A stretch of DNA of 64,000 bases from Reticulitermes speratus (GCA_021186555.1 JAJKFL010000010.1:5760085-5824084); one strand, 5' to 3'. Shown: positions 33,803 through 45,669, counted from the first letter of the stretch. The notes: a model not told the origin generated them from the sequence alone. Translations and numbers: made by a program.

Positions 33803-34329
33803 TTTCAAATATTGTTTACTGTAGTGAATATTGAATGAAAGACAAAGGAAAAATTCTTAACTGTAGACATGTTAATTTTAAGAAAATTTAATTTTAAGAC
33901 ACGTAAAAGCATATTTTTCTGTGTGCCTAATTAAGTATTACGTCATGAAAGCGTATAGAGGGTGGAGGTATACCCCCACATTCACTAAAATGAGTGTAAG
34001 GTTCAGGCCTCAGCTGCATTACGCACGAATGTGAGGTCGAGTGGACAACATAGTCGGTGTATGTGAAGTGGCGGAGAGAGAAATATCTACTTCTAGATGT
34101 TATTGCCGTGTATGTGTCGTCCTATATACAGGGCGTATCTTCTATCAATGTTCTAATTACGACAGCTGTCACGTGATATCCCAGCTGAGGCGATAAAGCT
34201 GCCGAGCACGTGGAGTTTATTGCCTTCAGTTGTGTGCTGCTTCGGGTTACTGTCTCTAGTTTTCTAAATTTATTTTATTAATAACTATACTGTCACTTTT
34301 CCTGCGGAATACGGGGCCATGTACTAGAC

Positions 34330-34566
34330 AAAATAAGGCGTGGGTATGCGGCCGCTCGCTTGCTGGAATTGCGGGTTCAAATCCCGTCGGAGGCATGGAT
34401 GTCTGTATCTTGTGAGTGTTGTGTGTTTTCAGGTAGAGGTCTCTGCGTCGGGCTGGTCACTCGTCCAGAGGAGTCCTACCGAGTATGTTGTGTCTGAGTG
34501 TGATCGTGAAGCCTCGACAATGAGGAGGCTCTGGACCACTAGGGGCTGTCGAGCCATTGGAAAAAC
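34330..34566 (+). mobile_element. SINE-C copy, start of head lost
   Basis: Begins at 'aaggcgtgggtatgcggcc', so the first ~20 bp with the A-box are missing. The B-box GGTTCAAATCCCG is present. The 3' end 'gagccattggaaaaac' is intact. Confidence 0.88.
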
Positions 34567-34627
34567 TAGGCAAAATAGAATTTTAATTTGCGGTGTTGTA
34601 TCGTTAAGATTATGTTCTTATACTGAC

Positions 34628-34835
34628 GTAAAGGTAAAGGTAAAGGTAAAGTTGACCCTATAACAGGCCATGAAGGCACAGAGGGGGAGTACAGATATAG
34701 CTCTACTCTTTTACTTCGTGGCTAGATGGCCGTGGGTGGCCAAAGCCAAGCCCCGGCCGCTTTACCCCTGTTAAGAGATCAGGTACCCACTTTCCAGGAG
34801 GCTGCGTGGGCATCAGGGTCCGTCTGGACGGACGC
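34628..34835 (-). mobile_element. SINE-E 3' part with (CTTTAC)n tail
   Basis: The (GGTAAA)n at 34630-34650 on the plus strand is the tail. The body matches other E copies to 'ggctgcgtgggcatcagggt'. The tRNA-like head is missing. An (AAT)n run (34841-34868) follows. Confidence 0.75.
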
Positions 34836-34840
34836 AGAAA

Positions 34841-34868
34841 CTAATAATAATAATAATAATAATAATAA
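34841..34868. repeat. (AAT)n microsatellite
   Basis: About nine AAT units directly beside the truncated SINE. Confidence 0.95.
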
Positions 34869-34913
34869 CAGTGATTTAGAACATAAATTTCCTAACAAGT
34901 TATGTTACTGGCC

Positions 34914-35045
34914 TTGATTTCAGGCTTCCGCCGCGATGTTGATGAAATCTGTGGTCTTCTGGGTAATTACACGGCGTCGTGTGGTAATTATTTACCTAAG
35001 TAGTTACCACACGACGCCGTGTAATTACCCAGAAGACCACAGATT
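34914..35045. mobile_element. Near-perfect palindromic foldback with 13-bp flanking duplication
   Basis: Arms of about 42 bp (34952-34993 region and 35002-35045), containing 'ctgtggtcttctgggtaatt' then 'acacggcgtcgtgtggtaa' and their inverse, around a loop of about 15 nt. Directly repeated TATGTTACTGGCC at 34901-34913 and 35046-35058 looks like a target-site duplication. The 31 bp between the left duplicate and the left arm have no inverted partner. Confidence 0.82.
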
Positions 35046-35058
35046 TATGTTACTGGCC

Positions 35059-37257
35059 GTCTGTCTGAGTTCTTGATCTGGGAGCAGGATCTGTAATAAA
35101 AAAGGACTCTCACGAAGAAATGTACAATGACTTATTCATGCCGTTAAATATTCCACAAATGTTTTTTTAAAATTTATACATCCATAGCTGTCATCGTGTT
35201 CAAAAACTTCTTAGGGTTTCCCCAAAATCATGTCATGAATATTTATCGGATACGTCAAACGTTTGATCAGTATCGTTCAATTCGATTCGGTTTCCTGTTT
35301 TAATACGAGTAGGCCCTACTACAAATTTTTGTGATAGAATGACTCTACTGTTTCTTCATACAAAATTATACACACGTTAATTTGTATTCAGATAACGCCA
35401 CTGAGGTGTCACTGTCACTTAACCTTTAGCGAAACATCCTCACTTGCCTTACGACTTGCTTAACTTATCTCACAATACATCTGACAGCTTGCTCGGTAGT
35501 GTTTACATTGGACCTGCTGGGTCTACATTACCGCGGACTGCGGATTGGTCTTTATTAAACATTTCACTAAGCCTACCAGTTATTCATGTTGGTTTCATAT
35601 GGTTGTATTGTACGTAAAGTGACTTGGATGGATGGGATTCTTATGTCTGTGTCTATTGATAGTTGGAAACAGGGAGATGTGTCGAATATGTAAATACGGA
35701 ATAGTGTAAAAAGAACTGCATACAAAATACTACTTGTAGATGGGAAGTATAATCGAAAATATCTGCTAACACATCTGAAACACCAAGCTGTAGGAATATT
35801 TGGGAAATAAATTTTTAAACAGAATATGAAGTTATTCCTAAACGTTTTTATAATGAAAACGTAATTTTTCTCTGTATCTTTCTCAATAGGAATGTAATAA
35901 AAATTTTCCTTTCTGCTATTTTTAATTAAAGGAAGATAAACAGTTTAAATTTTATAAAAATAAATCCTCGTCTTATTTTTAACTGTTTCTTTCCGCTGTA
36001 TGTAAATCTGCTTATGGAAAGTGAAAAAAAAACCGAAAGTTTTTCAAAATTTAATTTTAGAAGAAGAAAGTTATGTGTTCCTTTTGCTATTGTCATCCTA
36101 TGTGTTATCCCCTGCATGATATTTTTTAGTGGCACACAACATTTTGAATCAATAGTACAGTACAGTATTAGTCACGGACAGAGAAGGCTATATTTAGAGA
36201 GTAAACGAAAGTGATATTCCTTTTTCAAAACTGAGACACGGAAAAGCAAAATCGACAGTAACAAAACCTTCTGCAAGGGAGTAGGGCTACACATATTTAC
36301 ACTAACCGTGTTCTCTGCTATTGGATTTTCTGTGCCTCATTTTCCTTGTTGTTCATTTATTGCTAACAAAATTCCAACCAACATAAGTGCCAATTTATTG
36401 CACTGCTAAGCTCCAAAAAAGATATATTTTTTTGCTTTTATTAAGTATTTGCTACATCAAAAAATGTATTACACAAAATAAGGCCAGTGTTACACCTCAT
36501 GTAAAAATTATTTTAATTTAAATCCAGGGCCATATAGAGCATATACAAATTAAAGTTAAATTCTATTGATAAATTTTTGGTAGAAATTTCCGATCTTAGA
36601 TTTAATAAATTTTTCCTTCCAGTTACTGACATTATATTTCCAGACTGACAGACAGGATCTAGTAAATAAGCTCTTCATATGAATAGCCAATAAAACAAAC
36701 AGTTACAGTGATTACTGTGCGTAGGATTTTTCCGCTTTACCATACTTCAATTTCTATGCAGTGTAATGCTGATGTAATTAATTTTGAAGCCACACAAACT
36801 AAACATACGGTGGAACTCTATACTCCATCTAATGAGAATTGGTGGTCAGTTTGTGTGTATTGAAAGCAGCTACTACAGCTAATTTTGACAAGACCAAACG
36901 TCTAATGTGGAAACGTCAGCATGGTTTCGGAAATGTTCTTCGACAACCTAGAACTTTAGACTGGGGATTTACCGCAGGGTAGTCGGCGGAAGAAATGAAT
37001 ACCCACAGTGACCGCAGTAGTTTGGAATAAAGAGGAAAAATTTAGCATTATTCGAATTTGGAACTTTGTTGGAATAATTTTATATGCTGATAAACTTAAT
37101 GTTTTGTTTCCTTTTTTGGATATCATTAACAGAGTGGACTGATTCAGATTTAGACGTTATGACGTTTGAAATGGGTATTCGTGGGAGTCGTGAGTCAAAT
37201 TCAAGGAATGTTATTCATCCTGACTTCTGTGTATGTTTGCTTAATGACAGTATTTTT
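35059..37257. other. AT-rich non-coding DNA, nothing recognised
   Basis: One short block, 'accgcggactgcgg' near 35530, is shared with 'cccgcggaccgcgg' near 9187, a hint of another dispersed repeat. No coding signal. Confidence 0.5.
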
Positions 37258-37500
37258 ATGAGCCGGGGTAGCCTAGTGACTAAGCTGCAGGACTGAAGAT
37301 ACGACATTCGATTCTCGGCAGGGTCAACAGTTTTTTTTTTTTTTTTAAATCGTCCGGATCTGCTCTGAGGCCCAGTCAGCTGCCCATTCTCGACACTTAA
37401 ACTGCCAGGACCTGAATTTGACCACCGCCATCACTTGCCGAATTTAAGAATAAGTGGAACTAAACCGCTATTCCTCCCACGTGCTTCATGGTGTGGAAAA
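37258..37500 (+). mobile_element. SINE-D/E-type copy
   Basis: The tRNA-like head has 'ggtagcctagtgactaagc' (A-box) and 'cattcgattctcgg' (B-box), then a T run at 37330-37346. The body contains 'ctctgaggcccagtcagctg' and, near the end, 'aagaataagtggaacta', as in the 6.1 kb copy. Confidence 0.72.
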
Positions 37501-38139
37501 GGACAACTTTACTATAACAGTTGTTTCTTTTATTATATTTGTGATAACGTAATGTGTATGCCTTTAAATATAAATATTTAACAGCATTTATCGATTTTTA
37601 GACCCTGAAGGTGGAAGATTTGTGTCAAAATATATAGGGTTACACAAATTTTAGTAACTAACAAATTTAAAATAATATTATATTCGGATAGGTTCTAATT
37701 AGTTCCAGTTCTGAACGAAAGATAACATCTTCAAACAATCTGACTCTGTTTGGGCACCTAAGACGATACTAATTGACGATGAAGCTACTGTTGTGTACTG
37801 TGTGACTGCTGGAAATGCGAAGTCCTGTACCAGTTGTAATTTGAAAAAGTGTCATTCTTTCTAAATATCACAAGAAAAATAACCTTCATTAGCTACATAG
37901 TGTGACGAATTTTTATGTGAAAAAACGGCAGTGTAATTATGTGTACTCCTAGAGATAGAGAAAATCTAAGAGAAGCCTCTACCTGAGTAGCCGGACCAAA
38001 CCAGAATTTGAACTCACTACCCCCAAAAGCGGAGCAGCAATACTAACCTTCAAATTTCACTAATCGGATAATCATTGTGTGTGATGAAAAGGACAGAGCT
38101 TGGAAGAAAAGTTTATTGGGATCCCTTGTGTTACAATTC

Positions 38140-38675
38140 CGACTTTTGTGTTACAGCTCTGACATTTTGTGTTACAGGTCCGACATTTTGTGTTACAGTT
38201 CCGATATTTTGTTAGAGTTTCTACATTTTGTGTTAGAGTTCCGACATTTTGTGTTACAGCACCGACATTTTGTGTTACAGTTCCGATATTTTGTGTTACA
38301 GTTCCGACATTTTGTGTTACAGATCCGACATTTTGTGTTACAATTCCGACATTTTGTGTTACAGCTCCGACATTTTGTGTTAGATTTACGACATTTTGTG
38401 TTACAGCTCCGACATTTTGTGTTACATTTCGGACATTTTGTCTTACAGTTCCGACGTTTTGTGTTACAGCTCCGACATTTTGTGTTACATTTCTGACATT
38501 TTGTGTTACAGCTCCGACATTTTGTTTTACAGCTCCGACATTTTGTGTTACAGTTCCGACATTTTATGTTACAGTTCCGACATTTTGTGTTACAGTTCCG
38601 ACATTTTATGTTACAGTTCCGACATTTTGTGTTACAGCTCCGACATTTTGTGTTACATTTCCGACATTTTGTTGA
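38140..38675. repeat. 21-bp minisatellite, about 25 units
   Basis: The unit is close to 'gacattttgtgttacagctc' plus one base. The main variants at the 3' end of the unit are GCTCC, GTTCC and TTTCC. Because 21 is a multiple of three and the unit lacks stops in most frames, long pseudo-open frames appear on both strands (CRSCNTK-type heptads on minus). I do not regard these as proteins. Confidence 0.95.
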
Positions 38676-39314
38676 AGGCTTGATTAAATCAAGAAAATCC
38701 TCAGTCAGTGTGCCTGACCTGCAGATCGATAACCAAACCTTTTTATATCCAGCAACGGAATCACTGATAACTCGCACGTGTTTACATTGTTGCATTTATG
38801 GCTACTGGTTTAAAATTTTGTGATTTTAAACTTTTAATATTGGTTGTATATATTCACTTGTACTTAATGGCGATTTATCACCGAAGCATGTAGAAAGATA
38901 CAAATTTATCTATGACTTTTAATTCTGGTTTGTCCATAAGTTGGTGTATATGATTGGTGGCAAGCTCAATGCCCGAAATAAGTAATATCAAATTTGATTG
39001 AAATATTTCAGTGACGTGGGTGAGATTTGCAGGCACTGAATATTAACCGTGTTAAAACTGAAATTCATATAAATTTCCTTCCTCTTATTTTATGTAGGAT
39101 ATTCTTTCCTCCTTGACTCTAAGCAGTAATTCTTAATTTTTCACAAATACCGTTTTAATGTAGGACGCTTCCTTTTCAGTGTATTCGCAACAATTCTGTG
39201 TGTTCAGAGACGGAGAATGACACGAGGAAATTAAAATGACATCCCTAACGAAACTAACAAGAGAACAACACGTTTTGCCATACTTGTCAAATTCAATTAA
39301 CTGGCCGACTGATA
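38676..39314. other. Non-coding, nothing recognised
   Basis: Flank of the minisatellite. 'taggatattctttcctcctt' near 39094 is a short LINE-2-like scrap. Confidence 0.5.
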
Positions 39315-39480
39315 CGTAAAGTAAAGGTAAATGACATGTCCTTGTGCTTAGTTAATTACCATGATACGAAGAGGTATTGGGGAAGTGGATGTATAAACCC
39401 ACGCATTCTTAACATTAACAAGTGGAGGTGTGTGGTCACACGGCCGATTAACCCTTGGGCAGGAAGATTGGGTGAGATAC
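39315..39480 (-). mobile_element. SINE-E fragment
   Basis: 'gtaaagtaaaggtaaa' is the tail remnant. 'cccacgcattcttaacatta' and 'ggccgattaacccttgggca' match the E body. The head is lost. Confidence 0.6.
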
Positions 39481-39699
39481 AGCTTCGATTTGGATGTAAA
39501 AACTTAAAAAAATATACAAATATATTGGGTTACGTATGTTTTATTGTTGTCTTAGAATTATTGTCCATTTGTCTGTCTGTCCTTCGACAAGTTTCTCGAC
39601 CGAAATTAATAAACGGAAGTAGATAAAAGTTTGATTTATATATCTACCCGAAATATTATTTAGCCAAATATGTTTTGTTTTATACAGGGTGATCGGATT

Positions 39700-40014
39700 C
39701 AGCAGGATGAAATGGGCAGTGCTTGTGGCACGTATGGGAGAGAAGAGAAATATATATCGGGTTTTAGTTGGGAGAACTGAAGAAAGGAGACCAGTTGGAA
39801 GACTAGGCGTAGACAGGAAGATAATATTAAAATTGATGTTAAAGGAACAGGATGGGAAGTCGTTGACTGTATTAGTTTGACTTGGGATAGGGCCAGATTG
39901 CGGGCTCTTGTGAGTGCGGTAATGAACCTTAGGGTTCTATAAAATGCGGGGAATTTCTTTAATATCTAAGGAACTGTTAGCATTAGAAATATGACTCTGC
40001 TCCATGGAGTTATT
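39700..40014 (+). mobile_element. LINE-1 3' fragment
   Basis: Clear frame RMKWAVLVARMGEKRNIYRV then LVGRTEERRPVGRLGVDRK. It continues to the 3' end 'tctgctccatggagtta'. A TACAGGGTGATCG end lies just upstream (39686), so the LINE may have landed beside or in a transposon. Confidence 0.85.
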
Positions 40015-40529
40015 TACGAATGGCTGTATGTTTTGTTACATATGGAAACAGCATCGTCTGCTTTAGATGAAAAAAAAAGAACTAAGGCCAAAATTGTTCC
40101 CAAATACGACGCCTTCATATAAAAACGTGTTACATGTTACAGCACATAGATGTCATTACGATCTGCAACTTTTGTTGGGAAGTTTTTTTTTTTCGTATTT
40201 TTAATATTTCACGAATTGTAGAGGGGAGCCATTCCTGGCTGTGATATGCGATAAAACACACAGCAGTTGGCTTCTGTGTGCATAAAAGGAATTTAAGTTT
40301 AGTGAGACATGCAAAATCTCAAATAACCTGTCAGGAAAATGTGTGTGTATAATCAGGATTGGAGTTCGCCATTCTGGGGCTTGTTCTTTACATTTTCATT
40401 GTATTCTATAAACTAATATCAGACCCTTTGTAATTTCAACAGGGGTTTCGTTGCGGTTACCAACAGCTTTCCTGCTCACAAATCAGTTATTTCATTTCAT
40501 AGTGACGCAGTGCCATGTATTATTGTCGC

Positions 40530-40795
40530 TGTGCAAGCTGTGACGGCATGCGAAGGAATATAAGTATAGCGCCACCCATTCTTAACATAGGCAGTAGGTA
40601 CAAATGATTGGTCAGCTATTTTCGGGAAAGAATATCCGGTAGAATTAAATAAGAGGTTAGGTGAGCCCCATTGTAGGTCTGGACGATTTGAAGAAGAGAC
40701 GAATCTCTTACTATGCTGGGAATCGAGTCACAATCTGTCGGTTGTCAAGCCAGTAGCCTAGTCAATGTTTTAACTGAGCTATACTGGTTCCTCAT
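40530..40795 (-). mobile_element. SINE-E copy
   Basis: The plus strand has 'cgccacccattcttaacata', 'ggtgagccccattgtaggtc' and a damaged B-box near 40725-40735 ('gctgggaatcgagtc'). Confidence 0.7.
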
Positions 40796-41040
40796 GATGG
40801 ACTGATTATGCATTATATGATGTTATGGAGTGAGAGCTACAGTGTGCTAAGATGCAACATTTGATACGGAATAATACGCACTGAACAGTGCTGCTGTCTG
40901 CAGGTTTCGATGTAAATTTCTTTCTCCTAAGGTGGACATTTCATTACGGATTCAGCATTATTTCCACTGCCGGTAACTGCTGTCATCTTCTGCTCCTATT
41001 TATAATACTTTCTAAGGAACGTAATACGAAAAATGTTAAT

Positions 41041-41096
41041 CACACACACACATATATATATATGTATATATATATGTATATATATATATATATATA
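41041..41096. repeat. (CA)n(TA)n microsatellite
   Basis: CA repeats turn into TA/TATG repeats. The run resumes at 41488-41523 beyond the mariner-like insertion, so the transposon landed inside it. Confidence 0.95.
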
Positions 41097-41487
41097 CAGG
41101 GTTATTCAAAATGATTGTCGGGGTTTTAACAACTTGTCATACACAATACACTTGAGATAGGAGTATATAGTTGCACCGATGGATCAAGAAATTCTCAAAG
41201 TTTTTTTTTATGATGTGCGGTGTGCAGTAGTTATGCATTTCTCCGCTTGGAGCGCAGTTTACTAAGAAGAACCATCACCGCTGACATGCTAGAAAAAGTT
41301 TGGAACGAACTCGATTATCGTGTTGATGTTTGTAGAATCACAAAGGGTGCACATATAGAACACCTGTAAGGATGTCACAAAAACTTGGAGTGTTGTTCTA
41401 TTAAATACAAAAATACATATACTGCTATCTCAAGTGTATTGTGTATGACAATTGTTAAAACCCCGACAGTCATTTTGAATAACCCTG
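41097..41487 (+). mobile_element. Mariner-like element, internally deleted, in a TA microsatellite
   Basis: TIRs of about 63 bp begin CAGGGTTATTCAAAATGA, with two or three differences between ends. In the 391-bp element only the last stretch of a transposase is left: from about 41288 an open frame reads MLEKVWNELDYRVDVCRITK then GAHIEHL and a stop. This closely parallels the terminal residues of the 3.2 kb remnant. TA precedes the left end; the right flank is TG. Confidence 0.88.
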
Positions 41488-41604
41488 TGTATATATATAT
41501 ATAAACATATATATATATATATAGGCTTGCGCGCATACGTTGATGGCTCATCCAAATCCTGCTTTTCACTTAGAATACTTAGAATATTATTTGGTCTGCT
41601 AACA

Positions 41605-42090
41605 AAGTAACTCCTTTGGGGCGGAGTCATTTCTAAGAACCTAATATTTCCTCAGCTAATGAAGGAATTCCACGCATATGGAATCGGAAGTTTTATTACC
41701 GACTTCAAAAAAGTCCGCTACTTTTTCCTTTTGATATAGACCAAGCCGTCCCATGCTATTTCCTTAACATCCACTTTAATATTATTCTCATCTACACTTA
41801 GATCTTCCTAGTGGCCTCTTTTCTTCAGATCTTCTACCGAAATCCTGTATGTGTTTCTTTTCTCCCTCTAAGTACCACATGTCTTGTCAATCTAATCCTT
41901 ATTTAATTAAGCCTTCGGAAAAAATATTTGGAGGAATTAAATTTATGAACATGTTTATTGTGTAATTTTTACAGTGTCCTTCTTCTTCTTCCGCCTTAGG
42001 CCCAAATATCTTCCTCACCCTGATCTCGGAACACCTTTAGTTATGTTTTTTACTTAACATGAGAGACCTATATTCAAACTCTTATAAGAA
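41605..42090 (-). mobile_element. LINE-1 fragment
   Basis: The plus strand reads the reverse complement of the 3' end ('ggggcggagtcatttctaag'), 'tccactttaatattattctc', 'tacatgtcttgtcaatct'-like and 'aggcccaaatatcttcctca'. Confidence 0.8.
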
Positions 42091-44483
42091 AACAGGCAAA
42101 ATATATTTCAATTTATTATATCAACTAAATAAATTGAATAAATTGAATATATTTATTAAAAACGCACGGAGTGGATACCCTTAAAATAAAATAATTTCAG
42201 TATACTTTAATCTTCGTTTTTTATAGATAAGGACTAGAAATAATATACTGGAGTTAATGTACAAGTAATTGTTCCCTGAACATAACCTGCTCTTTATTTC
42301 TATGTAAATGCAGTATTTATTTACTTGTTTCCAAAAAATCTGACGTTTTCTCTTACAAAGTATTTATTATTTATTCTCAATCTGTAATTTTGTCCCTCAT
42401 TCTGTTCATAAAACATGCATATGTCGGCTGCACTAGTCAGTTTCGCAGAGTGATGGTCCAGAATTTCTTATTTGTCATTATATTCAAAAGACATGGCCAA
42501 GAGGCTGAACAGTTAATGTACAAACCTGCTGGGTGGTCATTCCATGTCGAATGCAGTAAGAGCCCACATGGTTTTCGGTTTTCAGCAGCGCCATTTTGAG
42601 AATCTCAAGTATCGCACAGAGCAAATTGTTACTGTACTGTTTTGAAGCTTTTTGTTACAGGAAAATTCGTTTTACAAAAATCAAACTATTGTTATCTCTT
42701 TCATGTTTTAACGAGTTCATAGATGTAACTAAGTGAAAATTTGTTTTCAAAACTCCACACGCTTAGTGCAAGAGACAGCTTTGGATTTCAGAGCCGAAAT
42801 GAAACTGCGATAAGTCTATAATGGCTTCCTGGTTTCGGAAATGGTTTCGAAGTCATGCTTTGCTTGTTATTGCCACAATGAACTGCACCCCCCTTGCCAC
42901 ACAATTTCCTCCCCCCACTCACAAAAGCCATCACACAGCAAGACTCCTAAATTACTGAAAAATTCAAAGTACCTTTACTGTTGCGAGCAGTGAATACTGT
43001 TGATCGTCATCTGTGCACTGTAACATCTGTGACATGCAGAGACCTCTGACGGGATAAAATAGAACTGTGTGACCAGTAAAACAAGAAAACAAACGAGTTT
43101 CGCAGAGAGCTGTAACATTTCACATAGTGATTGACTGGTCATGGAATGTTCATTGTATGACTTACTAAGAGAAGAAATAAATTGAATTGTTAAGTAATTG
43201 GTTTAGAGAAGAATAGAGGAAACTTCTATTGGAAGCCAACACCCCTCATGAGTTTTAGAACTGGCGATGATAAAGTAATTCACATTACTGGCAAAAACTT
43301 ACTGTCAAACAACTAATTAAATTACTAACTTACTATTTGAAGTAACTACATTGACCCTGTGCCTAATTAACCATGACACCATGAAGACTTATACGTGGAT
43401 CAGTGACAGTTCTGCTTTACTGTATGCTTAGTAATTGACTTTATACCCTTAATTCCCATATTTCCTGCACGACTACATCCGTAACGAATGCAGTAAATAC
43501 AAAAGTAGAGTTGTTAGAAACACATAATTTATGTATAATTTTAGGGGGCACAAATCCCTCGCGCCAGGTCTTCCGGGCGACTAAATTTTTACGGTGGAGC
43601 CTAATATTTGTGGGTCTTTATTATGGAAGTTACGTTATATCACCCTTATGGCGCCTAAAATAATAAGGTGATTTCTAGAATATTTCAAAATTTTACAACC
43701 TTGGTAAAACGGTAAGGATTACCGACCAGAATATAATTTAAATTTTTTTTTTCACTTATTCACCAAAACATTTTCCATTGCTACTAAAATTCAAAACAAA
43801 CGCTACGCTTCGGAAGCTACCTGCTTCCCAAGCGTAGCGTTTGTGAGCCTCTAATTGAAAATATTCGGTTTCTTTTCTGCAAAACATGTTTATTATATTA
43901 TATTAAATTATTTATTATATTATATTATATTGTATTAGTGTTTGTTTTAAGTATTATTGAAAATGAAAATGTCCAGCTGAATATTGTTGATATTAGTTAC
44001 GTAAAACAATTGTCAGAAATTTATATGTTACAATTAGAGACTCATCGTTTATCACAAAGTGATGCAAACAATGCATAACCTTCTCTTTCTTACGTTAGGG
44101 TCTGTTTCGTGGAGTTAGGTCACTTATACATGCTAAACAAGGACAAGTAACGGAGCGTTATGCAATTGCACACAGCGAGGAACTTCATTGAATATGTCTG
44201 TGCGGACTGTATTATGTTTAAATCGGTAGTACATGTATCAGGCTTGTGGTAAGTAAATGGGTCTACGTCGAACGTTTGTTCGAAATGCGTGGTAAAGAGA
44301 TAACTTTTGGGACTACGGGAATTTTATACCAGAAATGACTCTAGAGATATTAGGTGAGGCGGTGTGCACTGAAATTATATAAATCATGATGGAGTCATAT
44401 GAGTGGCTTTTGTGAACACTGTAATGAACCTTTTGGTTTCTTGAACACAGATCATGTAATGATCAGCTGATTAAGTTCACTCA
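42091..44483. other. Mostly unrecognised non-coding DNA
   Basis: Apart from the hairpin at 43.8 kb and an ATATT-rich stretch near 43895-43935, I recognise nothing. No coding signal. Confidence 0.5.
43797..43845. repeat. Strong 49-bp hairpin
   Basis: CAAACGCTACGCTT at left pairs with AAGCGTAGCGTTTG at right, and GGAAGC with GCTTCC inside, around TACCT. A single C on each side is unpaired. GC content is well above the surroundings. Confidence 0.9.
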
Positions 44484-45470
44484 TTACGTAGTCTGTCTTA
44501 CGACAGGTCAATAGCCTCTTCACTCCATAGTCTGTCTTATGACAGGTCAATAGCCTCTTCACTCCATAGTCTGTCTTACGACAGGTCAATGGCCTCTTCA
44601 CTCCATAGTCTGTCTTACGACAGGTCAATAGCCTTTTCACTCCATAGTCTGTCTTACGACAGGTCCATAGCTCTTCACTCCATAGTTTGTCTTACGACAG
44701 GTCAATAGCCTCTTCACTCCATAGTCTGTCTTACGACAGGTCAATAGCCTCTTCACTCCATAGTCTGTCTTACGACAGGTCAATAGCCTCTTCACTCCAT
44801 AGTCTGTCTTACGACAGGTCAATAGCCCCTTCACTCCATAGTCTGTCTTAAGACAGGTCAATAGCCTCTTCACTCCATAGTCTGTCTTACGACAGGTCAA
44901 TAGCCTCTTCACTCCATAGTCTGTCTTACGACAGGTCAATGGCCTCTTCACTCCATAGTCTGTCTTACGACAGGTCAATAGCCTTTTCACTCCATAGTCT
45001 GTCTTACGACAGGTCCATAGCCTCTTCACTCCATAGTTTGTCTTACGACAGGTCAATAGCCTCTTCACTCCATAGTCTGTCTTACGACAGGTCAATAGCC
45101 TCTTCACTCCATAGTCTGTCTTACGACAGGTCAATAGCCTCTTCACTCCATAGTCTGTCTTACGACAGGTCAATAGCCCCTTCACTCCATAGTCTGTCTT
45201 ACGACAGGTCAATAGCCTCTTCACTCCATAGTCTGTCTTACGACAGGTCAATAGCCTCTTCACTCCATAGTCTGTCTTACGACACGTCAATAGCCTTTTC
45301 ACTCCATAGTCTTACGACAGGTCAATAGCCTCCTCACTCCATAGTCTGTCTTACGACACGTCAATAGCCTTTTCACTCCATAGTCTTACGACAGGTCAAT
45401 AGCCTCCTCACTCCATAGTCTGTCTTACGACACGTCAATAGCCTTTTCACTCCATAGTCTTACGACTGGT
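44484..45470 (-). repeat. 39-bp minisatellite, about 25 units, at LINE-2 3' end
   Basis: The units are a subfamily ('ttcactccatagtctgtctt' + 'acgacaggtcaatagcctc'). Rare variants recur about 350 bp apart: GGTCAATGG at 44584 and 44934, AATAGCCCC at 44821 and 45172, and a GTTTGTC unit near 44687 and 45038. So a block of nine units has duplicated. The end nearest the LINE has three copies of a 72-bp doublet with a shortened unit (from about 45277). Confidence 0.93.
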
Positions 45471-45612
45471 CCAAAGCCTCTTCCAAAGTGACTTCTCCAC
45501 AGAGTGCGATCTAGTACTTCCTCTTTCAATTTCCAGTATCCTCTGCTTTCCTTAAAGTCATGCAGTAACTGCTTACGTCTTCTTCCTCGTCTTCCCGTCG
45601 CTTCTATCCTCC
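45471..45612 (-). mobile_element. LINE-2 3' body attached to the array
   Basis: The plus strand has 'cttccaaagtgacttctcca' and 'actgcttacgtcttcttcct', the last ~140 bp of the LINE-2 frame on minus, then truncates. Confidence 0.85.
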
Positions 45613-45669
45613 CGTATTGGTATTTAAATTAGCATCTGAAACGTGGATGTGGGTGTTCAAATAAAGAAG

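Noticed and set aside
38193..38795. 200-residue cysteine-rich frame (CRNCNTK heptads)
   Set aside because: It is the 21-bp minisatellite read in one frame. Overlapping frames on the other strand are equally open.
44637..45302. 221-residue frame of 13-residue repeats on the minus strand
   Set aside because: It is the 39-bp LINE-2-derived array. The true LINE frame ends with a stop at the first unit and the array frame is different.
44484..45470. Regular repeats suggestive of a CRISPR array
   Set aside because: The repeats are head to tail with no unique spacers, no cas genes and a eukaryotic context.
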